A DNA stretch of 64,000 bases from Lagopus muta (taxonomy: Eukaryota; Chordata; Aves; Galliformes; Phasianidae). The notes beneath the pieces were generated by a model. That model saw only the letters and a program-made list of their open reading frames with translations. It ran no database searches and was not told the origin of the DNA. Made by a program: the position numbers and the translations under genes. The stretch spans positions 49,761,883 through 49,825,882 of the forward strand of contig NC_064436.1 in the NCBI RefSeq assembly GCF_023343835.1. The letters are read 5' to 3'. Shown piece by piece: positions 1-13,700 of the stretch (position 1 is the first letter of the stretch; each line of letters starts with the position of its first letter).

Positions 1-3000
1 ATACAAAAAGAATGAAAAGCTATCCTCTCCTTTGTTTCCCTGCATAAAATTGAAGATGTGTAAGAATGAGAAACAGCTTACATTTTCAAGATACTTTCCA
101 AAGGCTTCAAAAGCTGTAGTCATGCAAAACACTTGGACAAATTACAACTTTTCTGAAACTGTAAGGTGATGACAGAACTCTGAAACAGGCTGCCCAAGAG
201 AAAAGTGAGGTCTGCTTCTCTGGAGAAATTCAAAACCCATTTGAACCTTCCTGTGCAACCTACTCTAGAGAACCTGCTTTAAGATGGGGGTTGGGGAAAC
301 CTGATCTTCAGAGGTCACTTCCAACCCTTACAATTCTGTATCATTGTGTTTCTGTGACAATTTCAAAGTTAAAAAGGTATGCACCCCGTAAATAGGAAAG
401 CACTTAGAATACAGTTTAAAGGACATCCAGAAATATAAATACAGTCTTTGAAGATAAAAAGCCTACCATCACTGAATGCATAATACAAGACTGCACAAGA
501 TTTCACAAAATAAAAATAGAATGTTCTATTAAGTGACAATTTATTGAATTGCAACCTATTGCATATTTGAAGGAATTTTACCGAAGATTTCTTAAAGAAT
601 TTAATGGAGAGTTAGCATAGGTAAGCTGACTATTCTGACAGCGTGTCAGCTAAGGCACTGCAACGTCTTCAGATGCGTTTTTAGAAGAGAGGGAGCCATT
701 CTTCAACCTTAATTTTCTGTTTTACAAATACATCTTGCACCATTATATAAAGTCTTCCATTAATTCTGAAAATCTGAGGAATACTCTTGGAAAAAACACA
801 GTTTACTAGTCAAAAATTGTTCTTCAAATTGAATCAGTGTTGTCAAGGAATACATCAGAATTTCAACATCAACTGCACTTATAGCTGAAAAGGTAACGAG
901 CTGGTAAAATAACCATATATATGAACATAATACGAACAGATTGAAATTAATGCCTTTCTCAACTTTACAGTTTGTCCTCTTTAAAAATACCAGAGTTGAC
1001 TGTAAGATACAGTTACTCTTCAGCAGCTCCACTTGATAATTAGGTGTTCTACCTTGCAATAAAACAGAAGTATTTATCCCACAGTGAGCTACCAGGAAAA
1101 TCCATACTAAACCAATATAACATCAAATACTCTCCTACTGTGGGTACTGACAGTTGTCAAACCTATCAAAAGCAGTTTGACTGCCAATTACTTGCCACTA
1201 TCACTACCACTAAGGCAATGCTAAACTTGGGATATGGTGCTGAAACACCTAACAAGCTTTTTGTTCCTCAAGACCCAGAGAAATAAAAATAGTAAAGTGC
1301 TAGAGGTTTACAGATACACATTTCTTTTAACCTAAATACTTACCAACTAACAATGTTACCTTTTTCTAACACACTGACTGTTGAGAAGTATTTGTGATAC
1401 AAAAGAAAATTATAATTAATTTACATATCTTATAAAATAGCAATCTAGAGTAAAAATAATAAAAAGCAATATAAAAAGAACAAAACAACCAACTCCCACA
1501 AAAACTACAAAGTGACCAATACTGCTCACGGTACTCTTTGAAGGGACAAAGGATGGCAACAGACTTGAGCTGAAAACTTTCAAAACAAAGGATGTCTTAG
1601 CTTAGAAGCGTTATGGCCAAGCATAGGAAACATCCAAAGAAAAATAAGACCTTTTAATAGCTCTTGCCCAGAATTCTCAGTTATTTTTTTTTAAAGGTGG
1701 TGACAGAAAGTGTCTTGAGTTGTGTACTTCTGGACTAGAATTGTCTCAGCAGACAGCTACAAAGGATATTTAGTGCTCAGCAATCATTCTGGGTTGAATC
1801 AACTTGAAGCACACTTCCTGTTATTCCAGTGTGTGGATCACAACAATCCTCTAAACTCTCTGCTCCTGCAAAGCCACTCAAAGTTCTCAGCTCCCCAGAA
1901 CAAAATAAAGCATATTCTGTCAAAATCAGTATATATGATGTATATATGATGATGTATGTACATCATAAATCGCTACTGATTTGACAGATAAAGAAATAAA
2001 TAGAGAGAACACCTCTCTTCAGCATTTGTATCACGACATGAATGAATTCTGGACAAGTACACAGTTACTTCACAGAAATTGTTTTCTCAACGTACCCAGT
2101 GCAGGCATAACTCACAGGGAAGAAAACAGATACTTTTTTTTATTTTTCTACTACCCTAAGCACTGCCTTTCCTACCCTCATCACTATTTCTTCAGCAGTG
2201 TTTTACTTTATGCAGAGTTCAAATAAAGCCAAATTGCGGCAAATACTCCTTTTTCTCCCCCCAACATTCTTCTACCTCTTTGCTTTGTGTGTGTGTATCA
2301 AAGCTACTCCGTTTGAAAATGGCTGTGGCTTAGAAAAGTCTTAGTACTTTCTACTTAAAAAAATGAAAGTAAAAGCCAGTTAGTATTATCAACATAATGA
2401 GATTTGACTGAGCAGTCTGAAGGCTTCTATCGTAAGCGTTTTTCTAAAGCAATATTTTCTCTTACAGATTCAGTAAGACATTTTCCACTTTTTTCTATAC
2501 CGATTAGAAGATTAGAGGATGGAAGTTTCTCATGTATTTTGAAAAGATTATAATGAGCATTATAGTATTACTGACAGTCTTCTATAAAGCATGTTTTGAT
2601 AAACATCAGACATGGTAAGTGATAAAAACACATGCAAACACTCCAAACATTAGAATCTGAGTCCACAAAAGCAAAGCAAAGTCAAATCTTGCTTGTGTGC
2701 ACTCATCAGAAATGTGCAGTACAAAACTTAATGAAGGTGTAATCAAGAAGGCCCATATCCTTTGTGGATGAATTCACATTCATTGTAGCATCATTCAATA
2801 CTGGAATTGAGTCAGTACAATAATTACCTACAACACCAGAATGATCTCTAGGTGTTTACAGAATCATGTAGTTCCATTTGTCTTCCTCCTTCCAAGAAGA
2901 TGAGGTAGGCAGAAAATAATCTATGGACAGAAAACAGTGAGAAGAAATCAGAAACAAGGCACTGAAAAAACCTTGAGAACAGACTGCCTATTCTATTCAG

Positions 3001-4600
3001 TCAGAACTTTCATTTGTCCCTCAGTTCATAACCTGAAAGAGATTAAAGTATGCCACTGAGCAACTGTCACCTCAGATCCTTCCACAATTTACGTAAATTA
3101 CATATACAATAAACTGTTCAAAGAAAGAGAAGGAATGAGTATGAAATCTGAATACATAAACTCTCAAGAAACACCGCATTACAAGATTAATTATAATCAT
3201 TTTTTTTAAATAACCTTAGTACATTTTTACTATTTTGCCTAGCTGTAGCTCCAGGAAGAATCCAGCCTGCTGAGACAGCATGCATCCACTTTTTGAATCA
3301 AAGTGACCACAGTCACTTTAAGAAGAAAGAAAACAGCCCTGTAAGGCACTTGCATGCATAATGTGGTATCTAATATCTCACCTTCAACAGTTTGATCTTT
3401 CCTACCAGGTGCAAGGACCTTCCAGCTGTGAGAACAGTAACATGAAGTCACCTGGAGCCCATAACCTCATCACTTCTACATGGTTGCATTTGTTAAGGCC
3501 ATGCAGCTGATTAATACAAATATTTCTGATCTCCAGTTGCTTTGTTGGTTATTTTGAATGAAAATTTAACAACAATTTTGTTCCCACAGAAAAAAAGCAA
3601 ATAGTGGATAGCGAGGTTTGCAGTTAATTCATTCCTCCATTTAGCTGTAATAAAAGGGAAATCTAGCTGATAAAGAGGAGGCAAACCTACACCTTATGTT
3701 TTGTAAAGGAAACACAGCAATTTCCTAAAAGCTGAAAAATCTCACATTATTGGGTGATGTTTTGTTCGTTTAGGTAATTTCCCTTATCACAACTGAACTA
3801 CATCAATACTAACATGGAGTATCAGAACCACTGATACTGGGGATCTAGAGCCAAAGAATTGGCACAGCTTCATCCAGTGTGCGTCACCAGTTAGCAACAG
3901 TTTGCAATCAGCTTGAACCATAACAGTTTAAGGCAAGATTTTTTTCAATCTCTGTAGATTTTCTTCTTATTTTATATTCATATTCACTGCCTTTCTAACA
4001 CAACACTTTAAAATCTACATGCTGTCAGGGTCCAGCAGCAGACCTGCCCTTCCAACAGACGTCCTCAAAAGACAGTCTGATGATGCTGAAGGGCGGCAGA
4101 TGAAAGCACTGCCTCAACTGAGGGTTACTGCCGTCAGTTTGGGTCTGTCCTCCATTGTGCTGCTTAACATTGTTCAGCAAACAGAAAACAGGAAAAGCGT
4201 GAAGTTGGAAATGTGATCTCCGCTATCAGGAATGCATCTCTGAAGTTCAAGCTTTGTTGTACCTTTTCCTTTTTTTTTTTTGCTTTGTTTTCTTTTTCTG
4301 TTTTAAAAAAGTCTTTATCTGCGTGCACCTCCCGGAGTTCTGCTGCAAAAACACCTTCACAAGAACGGAAAGGACGGTTCCGGGAAAGATCACTGAACAC
4401 ATCTCGTGTCCGTTTTCCAACGTGACGCATCCCCACAACACAAAGCGTTTGTCTCTGTAAAAGCTGCAGACCTGACCGCGAGTTCAAGCTTTTTATCCCT
4501 ATCCACGCTCGTAACAAGACCCGAGCGGCAGCTCTTACTGAAAACAACACTTAGATATCTTCCCTTCGGACAGCGGGAAGTTGGAGCACCAGAGGGCTGA
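1..4600. other. Gene-poor stretch, probable intron 1 of the leftward CpG-island gene
   Basis: I see no exon with a recognisable protein family in either strand. The open frames are short, AT-rich and lack a family signature. The stretch carries one CR1 fragment near its left end and AT-rich simple sequence around 1925-1970. Because a minus-strand splice donor lies in the CpG island at 4811/4810, this region is most simply the first intron of the gene starting there, with its remaining exons left of the window. That assignment is inference from synteny and the donor. Confidence 0.5.
184..358 (+). repeat. CR1 LINE fragment (3' end)
   Basis: The stretch reads 'ggctgcccaagag', 'ctggagaaattcaaaaccca' and 'gaggtcacttccaaccctta', and closes with 'attctgtatcattgtgtttc'. 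This is the typical 3' end of an avian CR1 retrotransposon in plus orientation. It is diverged and 5'-truncated, with no coding capacity. Confidence 0.85.
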
Positions 4601-5270
4601 CAGCCGCTCCGCCCCTAACGGTGCCAGCCGGGGCACCCCGCCCGGGGCACAGCGCGCCGTGGCACCGCCGCCCACCCGCGCACCGCCGCACTCCCTCCCC
4701 GCTCGGCCGCGGGAGCCGCCCCCGGAGCCCTCCTCCTCCGCGCTCTCTCCTCCCCCAGCCGGCAGCCCCAGCCCCCTCTCCTCGCCGTCGAGCTCCCGCC
4801 GCCCTCTCACCTCTCGCGGTCCGGGAAGGGCCAGGAGAGAGAAGAAAGGAGGGAGAAAAAAATAAAAAAATAAAAAAAATCACAAGGGAGGCCCCGGCAC
4901 CCCCGCCCTCCCGCTGCCGCTCTGCTCTGAGGACGGCAGCGGGAACCGGGAGGCCGCTTCCCGCCGCTAACGGGTCCCCATGGGCCCCGCCGCCGGCCCC
5001 TCCCCGCGGGCGCGCTCCGGCGGCTGCGGCCCCGGGGCCGGCCGCGCACGCGAGGGGAGGGGCGGGGCGGACCCGCGGCAGGGGCGGGGCCTATCGCCAC
5101 GCCTACTTCGCACAGCAGGCCCCGCCCCCCGGCCTGAGCGGGTGGCCCGCGCACCGCCCCAGCCAGCGGCCCCGCTTCCGGGCTGCTCCCCTCGGCGCCG
5201 CGCGCCCCCTGTCGGCTGGGCGGCGAAGGGAGGCGCTGGTCTGCCTGTGCGGTTTTCCTTAATTAACACG
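4600..5270. promoter_or_regulatory. CpG island promoter, probably of KLHL5 (minus strand)
   Basis: A sharply bounded GC-rich block dense in CpG sits in an AT-rich background. It contains GC boxes (Sp1-type) at 5059-5070, 5081-5090 and, in reverse orientation, 5120-5129. An ETS-like 'cttccggg' lies at 5175-5182 and a CRE-like 'gtgacgca' just outside at about 4422. A minus-strand donor GAGAG|GTGAGAGG at 4811/4810 indicates leftward transcription. In human 4p14 the gene divergent from TMEM156 at this place is KLHL5, a BTB-Kelch substrate adaptor for cullin-3, so this is most likely its promoter and 5'UTR. No KLHL5 coding sequence is visible, so the gene name is inference. Bidirectional activity is possible. 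Confidence 0.75.
4811..5170 (-). other. Candidate non-coding first exon of the CpG-island gene (KLHL5?)
   Basis: On the minus strand the sequence ends at 4811 in GAGAG followed by GTGAGAGGGC, a good splice donor. Upstream lie GC boxes and no TATA box, so the transcription start is probably dispersed between about 5000 and 5200. The right boundary given here is approximate. Open frames across it are Pro/Arg/Gly-rich low complexity without family resemblance, so I treat the exon as 5'UTR. Confidence 0.4.
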
Positions 5271-7630
5271 GGTGCAGACCTCGTTCTGCGCGCTGGGTAC
5301 CCTTTCTGTATTTTGACACAGCGAAGCGAATTATTTGTGTCGTTCTGTCCGTCCTCCATTTAGTTGAAATAAATCAGCAGTGACACAAGGCACAACATTT
5401 AACCTCCTCTCATGGCACCGTGTAGTGCTGTGGCAGCCTGTACTCACTCTTTAACAGACACTCTGACCTCTGCCGCACTCCTCATAGCACCTTACCGCTG
5501 ACTTCTGCCACCCAAAGGGAGAATAATTTTCCAAATTAATAGACTGTGTGACAAGTCAGATGTGCCTCTGACTGATAAAGCTGATTTAGGGGTGTGCGAG
5601 ATCATCGGTGAAGCATGGTGGGACGTGTTTGAAGCAGATGTATGTCGGGCTTTCATTGCCTAATTTGTAAGAACATGCAGCCTACGTGGCTGAGTGCTCC
5701 GTCTGCCTTTGGTCTTCATGACTGACTGAAAGATTTACTCTGTTTTCACTAAATTGCACTGAGAAGTAGTGTTTTCAAAGACACTAATTGCTTCAAGCTG
5801 TTGAAAAATTATTAACTAGGTGGACAGAAGTGTCCCCCAGCAGGAAAACTCCCGCTTTTCACTGCAGTCAGTGGTCAGTCCAGGCAGACACCCGTTTACA
5901 CACACATAGCTGTCTCAGGGTAATCATGTGTAGGCTTAGGATGTCCGTGGGGTGCAGGGACAGGTCCTGTGCCATTCTCCTGAACTGGAGACTGAGCTAA
6001 AATGTGCCTGAAAAAAGTCTGAGTGTCTTAGAAAGGCATAGACATGCATATTACTTGCCAAAGTCCTCCTGCAGTTTCTGAAAGACTTTTTCATTCCGAC
6101 TGGGCGAAAGGGGTGGGTAAACACCAGCAAAACCTAGGAAAGTATAAATAATATGGGAGATATTTAAGTGCAGCACAGTCTCTCACGGTGTAGAGCTAAC
6201 TTGCTAAAATGGCATATAAATGGTGCTGTGGTTATAGTTTATATTTTAAAGTCATACTGGTGACTTTCGCTGCTGGATGTGGCTCTGAGTGATGATCCAG
6301 CTGTAGCTGTTCCTGTCCATTGCATAGGAGTTGGACTGGATGGCTTGTAAAGGTCCCTTCCAACTCAGATGTATTATGTATTATTATAATAATTGCTACT
6401 TAGGTTATAACCTGGTGTCCAAATAAAATTAGTTCATTTTGCTTTCTTTTCATTGATTTCATCACATAAAGTTGCTACATTTAAAATTTTGTGTTAACAA
6501 ATTTGTATTCATTAAAGCTCCAGCAAAAGTCCTTCTATAGTGGGTTAAATTCCACCTGGCCTTAATCAACTTTTGAGGCAACTAGATAACATTTGGGGCA
6601 TTTCAGGTTCATGGGACATTTCTTATTTTAACTTCAATGGCATTGCTTCTGTTTGGCAGTACTCACTATTTAATGGGTTGTAGGAAAAATTCTGTCAGAA
6701 AAGAACTGCATTAATTAATTCTTTCATACTCTAGATGCTCGATATTTGAGAAACGTTGTTTTTACATATGCATTGTCCAGGATAATTTTATACAGAATAT
6801 TCCAGAAATATTCTTTGCAGTCTCATCTAGATTTCACTTTTCTAACTGGAAAGTTAACTGTAAAATTATGACTACTAAGTATAGAAATAGTAATGGCTCT
6901 TTCCAGACTTCCCATGATGTAAAGGTTAATAACATGCTGAAGACACAGTACAAATTTGCAACACATCTGCTGTCCTTTGAGAATAGAGCAGCAATGATGC
7001 TACGAACATCTCATCCTCAGTTCGTTGGACTTAAAACGTTGCTTATTTACCATATCAGTAACTTGAAGTTGTAATGATTGAATCACCAATCTATTGAAGT
7101 CTTAAAGATACAGTAATACATGAAGTTAAATGTCATATGCACACATCCTGGCCCCAGTGCACATGTATATAAATGAAACAATAAATTCTACATATCTGAC
7201 TCATCTGACTTATTTTTTAGTGAAGCTCTGACTTTTTTTTTTTTTTTCAATCTTCTTGGCCAAAGGAGAACAAAATTTCTTCGCAAAGATGATTATATTA
7301 TTGTTCAGAAGGTATGTGAAAATGGCCATTAGGGGATGATGTTCCTAAAACAAAATTGCCCCAGATGAATGAAATGTTTTCTATGCGTTAGTTTTCTTGT
7401 ATTTTCATCCTGATACATTAATTTTATCTTCACTTGAATCATTCTCAGACAAGCCAACATAAGGACAGAACTACTCTCTCTACAACTTAACGTGACAAGG
7501 AGTAAAAGAAAAAGTCATATTAGAAAAAGGAAATGCATAGATGTTGTTTTGCATAAAGCCCACACCACGCTGAAAGCTAAACCAGGAAGGAAGTTGCCAC
7601 CACTGTGCTAGATGGGAGTGCTTCAGTGGC
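5271..7630. other. Divergent intergenic region between the CpG island and TMEM156
   Basis: No coding exon recognised. It must hold the TMEM156 5'UTR and promoter, unless a 5' non-coding exon of TMEM156 begins in the CpG island. I see no TATA box at a convincing distance from the TMEM156 start codon and no second CpG island. A CR1 fragment occupies about 6276-6385. Confidence 0.5.
6276..6385 (+). repeat. CR1 LINE fragment (3' end)
   Basis: The segments 'gtggctctgagtgatgatcc', 'ggagttggactggatggctt' and 'ggtcccttccaactcagatg' are a diverged copy of the CR1 3' tail in plus orientation. It decays into an AT-rich end. Confidence 0.85.
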
Positions 7631-7730
7631 ATGTGCTTGATTTTAAGAAAATCAGAACTCTTCAGGTTAGCACTAGGAGTACTCACCATGTTTATTTTAT
7701 GTTTACCTGAGTTTTTCAAAGTCCATGAAG
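7631..7730 (+). CDS. TMEM156: TMEM156 coding exon 1 (signal segment)
   Basis: Codes for 33 residues plus one base, ending CATGAAG|GTGAGT. The product begins [16 protein letters not shown] and runs into a hydrophobic stretch ending [10 protein letters not shown]. This aligns with the human N-terminus (KLFVAIV...LPEYFKTPKE), which identified an exon too short to stand out on its own. A second in-frame ATG at 7688 (residue 20) has a better Kozak context (ACC before ATG) but would remove most of the hydrophobic segment. Confidence 0.85.
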
Positions 7731-10700
7731 GTGAGTGATCAGCTTTTAAAGGACCCCTTGCTTGTTCTGAAGTCTAATTGCAATTGAAAAGTTGGCATGT
7801 GCTTTCCTGAAAGTGATAGTTACGATGCTATACTTGTATGAACTGTGTAAGTCGTATATATAGATTGTTTTCTTTAGATTTTTAACAAACAGAATTCATT
7901 ATATGTAGTAATTTGAAAAGAGTTTGCTGTTCGTTTATGTACATTGCAAAATTTCTGGTCACTATATGCATATAACTGTACTTTTCACTTGCTTCCTCAT
8001 TAAGTTAGTAGTTGAAAGGTGTATGTTAAGAAGCAGCTACCCATGTCTTTAAAAATAAGTTTTCTTAAAAATCTCTCAACACAAATGCCTATAAATCTTC
8101 ATATGGTTAACCTATGAAGGAGATACGCAGAGGATGCAGAGGTACCACGATAAAAAAGTAGAGCAGAATTCGTATTATAGCACAGTGAAGCAAATCTGTT
8201 AACAGAAATCCCAAATACTGGTGATCCCGAAGGTCAATAATGTATTTCAGATGAATACAAAATATGTGAGTGTAACTAATGCATTCAGCACTTTCTTAAA
8301 AATTCATAAATAAATTAATATTAAAATAGCTTTGTCACAGCTGTTCCTAAGTAAGGTTTTGTATAAGACAAATCTTATAATAAAAAGAATCCCCTTGACA
8401 GCTGGTGTGTTCCTAGACATCACTACATTATTTATGAAGCAATTTCTTTATGAAGTAATTTTCTGGAAACAAATTAATACCAAATATACCAAGATTTGTT
8501 TACTTACATTTACATTTTTATATTGATTCACCAAAACCAGCCACTGTGACGGTGGCTGGAATATAATATATAGTTTTTCATAGGTAATAAACCAACGAAC
8601 TTTTTAAGCTGTCGTAAGTTTCAAACATTATGAAAACAATCATTCAGTTTAAGATGTTGGAATAATGAATGTTTTACCTCCACACAGAAGTGATCAAAGG
8701 ACTTAGTAGCACAGACAACGCAAATAAACAATGCCATGAATATCAGCAGAAGAAAACATTGACGTTACTGTCAAACATCCAAGAGTAATTGCATTTTTCC
8801 ACTGTAATTGTCCTAGATTATTCTTCTTGGAGTTGCTTCACACTGCAATAACACGATTGTTGCAATGCTGAAATTTATGTATGGTCTTAATCACATTATG
8901 TATAAATTGAATATGAGCAGCGCGCTGCACAGAATTGTATTTGGAAGATTAGAATCATAGTCATAATTTGGATGTCGTAAAAACTATAGAATAATATGAA
9001 AGACTGCAACGTCTGAATTATATGAGAAAGTAAATACACTGAACAATTTCATATGAAAATTTCAAGGAATTTGGTTTCTAGTTCACTGAAAACCTTCTGG
9101 GAACTGCTTTTAATCCAAAGTGTGTAGCAGACTTAAAATGTACAGAATTACTTTCCTATAGGTGTTTCAAATTGCTGGCTAGGAGGCTGTGGACATTACT
9201 TCCCCACAAAAATTTGTTACTGGAAATCTTCACTGACATGTAAAAGGCAGCCACTGTGCCTTCTATGATCGGCTCCTAAATGAGTGGTTGAGACCTTGTT
9301 TCACAGGGTTGTCTAAGATCACATTAACACTGCAGGTACTTCAGGTTTTTAATATAATGTAAGTGAAACTTTGAATTTTTTTACCCTAGGGAAAGTTGTG
9401 GCATTTATTTTGACTCCAGAGTGGGAATAAAATTGAAGATTATGCCTTAAAGAGACATTGTGGGAAAAATCTAACCCAAGCCATTAAAAACTTATCGAAA
9501 GAAAACAGTTCAGTATCACCAAAACTGAAACTTGTTTCCTTCAAATTCATAAAGCAACAGATCTATTTGGCTGAAAGTCTGTGAAGCTTTACATTACCTC
9601 GGTTTAGAACAAAATGTTGCTGTTTTTTTGGAGCCCAATGCTCTCAATTCTGGTCTCGTCCTCTGGGTCTGGTTATTTGATGGACTGTGTCCACTATAAA
9701 TCTATCATTGTGTACTCCCCATGTTGTACTGTAGGCCTCTGCCATCTCTGACATGTTGTGTGTTTGCTACCATTTCTGCAAAGAAGTGATAAAAATGCGA
9801 TTTTGTATACTGCTGAATTGATTTGAAACTGAGTATCATAGATCAAAAGAAAAAAAAACAGTTAAGCTAATCCAAAATGAAATATTTATTATTTTCTTAA
9901 GGCGAATAAGTTTTTTTTACAAATTCAGATTTTCCCTATGAATAATTTCATTTTAATAGAATTGGATTTTCAGTAGAAAACAGAACAGAAAACTAAATAG
10001 AGGCTTAGTAAAGGATTTAATAACCAGAGAAATTCTTAATATTAAGTATGCAGGTTACAGATTTTTCTCAGAGGATGGTAAGTACCCTCCCTAACAGTAC
10101 AGCATTCAAACTTTTCCAATCATTTAGCATACTCTTTACGCTCTGTAAATTGGCTAGCATTAGGCAGCTCTTGAGCCTGTTTGGTCATGCGGAGCATAAG
10201 ATGCAAAATGGAATACATGGTGCTGTGCACAGACCCCCTGACCACAGTCAGCAGACTCCCACGTCTATGTGCAAACTCAGTGAAAGGGGCCTGGTGGGGA
10301 ACTGCCATTTGCTGACCTTGAAAGCTGTGGCAGTAGTCTTTGATCAGTTCCCCACCTGCATGCATGCCTTGCCAGGAAGGTAAACATTTTCCATCCGATG
10401 TTGGCTCATCTGACTGGAAGATGACTGCCCAAACCACCTCTTCCAGCTGGAAGAACTGGGTCTCAAGAGCCTGCTCCACTCCAGGATGGTCAGATCAAAA
10501 GCATTTTGAGGAAAATATTTTGACTTCCCTAGTGGAAACTTAAAATCTTAGATTTTTTCTTACCCTCATATATAATATCTTACATTTCAATGTGTTATGT
10601 TTTATGAGTTTATCACATTCTTATGTAATGTTAGTAAAGTGAAGGTAACTGACTTTGGCACTGGATTTTGGATTTTATTTCTGTTCCTGCCTGAAATCCT

Positions 10701-13700
10701 TCACCGATCTGTTTCTGAGGCCAGTCAGCTCTGATATGAGCACAGATGGCTGTTGAAACTGTCAGATTGCAGATGAGTACTGGAGCAATCAAAGGCTGTT
10801 TTCCTGTCTATATGTAAGGATTTATGAACATATCACTCATAATGAGTGTTAGATGCAGAATTTCCACATCACAGACATGCAAAGATACTACCAGAATTGG
10901 AAGGTTAGCTAATATACTATGGGTTAGCACTACATCAACTCATGGGAGGGATTATTTGTGTTCATAAATACATATTTCATGTTGGAGTCCCAGAAGATTT
11001 TTAATCTTCAATTTCTTTCATACTGAAAAAATAGTTCAAGGTTAACTCAAGTAGAAATACACAGTTCATATAGGAAAGCCTTGCTTTAATGTAAAAGATG
11101 TTTAAAATAACATGCATTAATAATTAAAACTATGTGGGTTTTTTTTTTGTTATTTGTTGCATTAATGTGCTTCAGCTGCAGTAATTTGGTATTGAAATTC
11201 AACTAGCAAAAACACTGTGCATTAAGTTTAATGATTGAATAGAAAAAAAGCAGGAAGGGTGGCTGGAGGATTCAGCAGTATTTCTGTGGGTTTAAGTGTC
11301 ATTGGAGAGAAAGTTTTCATTCTCCTAACTATTTTACAGTGTGATCACTCTGGTGGGTTGCAACTGCATGGTTGCAGGGCTATGTTTCCTGTTTCAAACA
11401 CAAGTGGGTTTCATTTTCTCTTCAAGCACACTGAAATTTGAACAACTTTGAAACAGGAATGACACTAGAGAACACCACAAATGCAATTCAGTCAGTACTG
11501 AAAGATATTCCATGTAACTCAGTAATAAAATCCAAAATGTATGTCGGGAAAATATTCTCTGCTTTCTTCTCCTTGCTTGATGGTGCATGCAGTATTCTGC
11601 CATAACCCTCAAGAAGTGCATTTCATTGTATGATGGTTAAAGGGTATTTTACATGAAACTTAAATGCACTTACTTACCCATGTACTCTAAGAGATGGTTT
11701 TGCTAATACAGTACTCTTTGTTTTTCAGCTAACACTGTAGTCGTATCGTGCATGGATACCTGTTCATTAAATAGCACCACCTTTCCACTTTGTACTTTTA
11801 ATAATTCTTGCAAAAGATCGCTGCAACAAAAAAGAAAAAATCAGATTGTGTTACTGAAGACCATTGTAAATCATTCAAATTTCCAAAATATTCCATGTAT
11901 TTGCCTGTCCTCTAGTCGGGAACAACAGTCAAATACTAAGTACTCAGAGTCTGAATCCAGCAGAGATGTGAATGTTGATCATCAAGAATCAAGATCAATA
12001 GATAAAAAAAGTAAGTAGGAAAAGCAAAGTACTTTATTTGGAAGTAGTTAATTATAGCATAAGATGCATGGCTTGATTTGGTAGTTGAAGATGATAATAT
12101 GGCGCTGGTTCTCCATTGTCTTTGCAAACTCTACAGATACTGCTGTTGTTTGGTTGGTTTTTTTTTTTTTTGGTTGGTTGGTTGGTTTGATTTTTTTTTT
12201 CCTTAATACCATTCTTTGCATTGCTGCAAAACATAGGTTTTTTGTCGTATTTGTAGCAGCAGTAATTCTTGGCTGTGAGTGCTGATTTCTTTTCTTTGAG
12301 GATCTTGTGTATGGGGGAGCATTCATTATCTTAAGGTCTGCAAGGAGTGCTGCGAGATTGCCTTGTCCAACTATTCCAACTATTGCTGTTGCAAATTTGA
12401 CCCCTACCAGCTGGGTTTTATGAATGCATTTTGATCTCTTTTTTTTCTTGCTGGATTTTATAAAATATTTATTTGTAGAGTTCTATAGTTTCTGATGAGT
12501 TTCCTCGATAGGTTTAATTTTAAGAATCACTGTGGATCTCTGCTTGCTGATGGCTGATATTATATGATGAAAATTTGCAATCAAGTATCTGAAGAAATAA
12601 ATCGAAGATGGTAACTACTTAGATGGCAGCTATGCAGAAATTAAAAGAACTAAATGACCATTTTTGTGCATATAATCTATAATGTCCATAAAGATTTAGT
12701 GGCATTTCTTGTTTAATAGAAGGCAGCACTGAATAAGGACAGGCCCAGCAGTATGAAACACTTAGCAACATCCACCGTTTTTCAGAGTAGTAGCAGTATG
12801 TTCCTTCTGTGCCTTATGCACTTGCAGTGTATCTGAAAACATTTGGAGGAGGAGAAGCTTCTGAATTCTGCTCTCCTAACATTGCCAGCAACAGGGGCAA
12901 GAGGCCAAGACCTGAATGTGAGAAATGCAGTTTTCTTTAAACTGCATCGTTTCCTTACTGAAAAATAGAGCTGTCCTTCCAAGCGTGGACAATACCAAAA
13001 CAAACAAATATGTGGACAAACTCTGTTCTCATTTATACACATACAACTCTAACACTTCTGACAATGTCTCATTTACCTGTATTTGTTGTTAATGTTCTAC
13101 AAGCCTCACAGCTTGTGGTTTGAAATGAAACAAAGGCTTTCTGCAACTAATAGCACAGGAGCTGGATGTGCACTGCAGATGTCTATCATTGTACAGCTTT
13201 TATTGTTTCTTTTCTTTCATAGCTCATTTTTTTGCTTTGTTAGCTTTGACAACATGTGACAGAGCAATAACAACAACAAAAGATTTGAAGCTAGTTATAA
13301 AATTTAAAAAAAAAGGCAATAATTTGCTGAGGAAATGTATTTTTTAAGGATAATCAGTACTCCTCATAACTGTTCAGGATCCTTACATCCTTTTGTCCAT
13401 TTTATTATAGTCAGTAATGTAAAAATGCACTATTTATTTTCTTAAATAAGACAGAAAATATTTTATTGCTCTGAGAGTTGGCTCTCACTGTATACTGTTA
13501 TTTAACAGGTTTTTTTGTTTTTTGGTTTTTTTTTTTTTTTTTTATAACCTTGTATTTCCTATAGCAAAAGACTCATCTGAAGTGAACACAGAAGATGCTA
13601 TTTCTTTTTATAAATATTTTAATTTCACCATGCTTCATGCAAATGAAGAAGTAGAGCATAGCACCCACTACATTCTGGAAATCCACATCAACAGCTCCAT

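Noticed and set aside
1..4500. Search for KLHL5 BTB, BACK or Kelch coding exons
   Set aside because: No frame resembles them; only the promoter and intron are proposed, by synteny.
4621..5262. A 213-codon plus-strand frame and several overlapping frames in the GC-rich block
   Set aside because: Pro/Arg/Ala-rich low complexity open on many frames at once, as expected for a stop-poor CpG island; no family signature.
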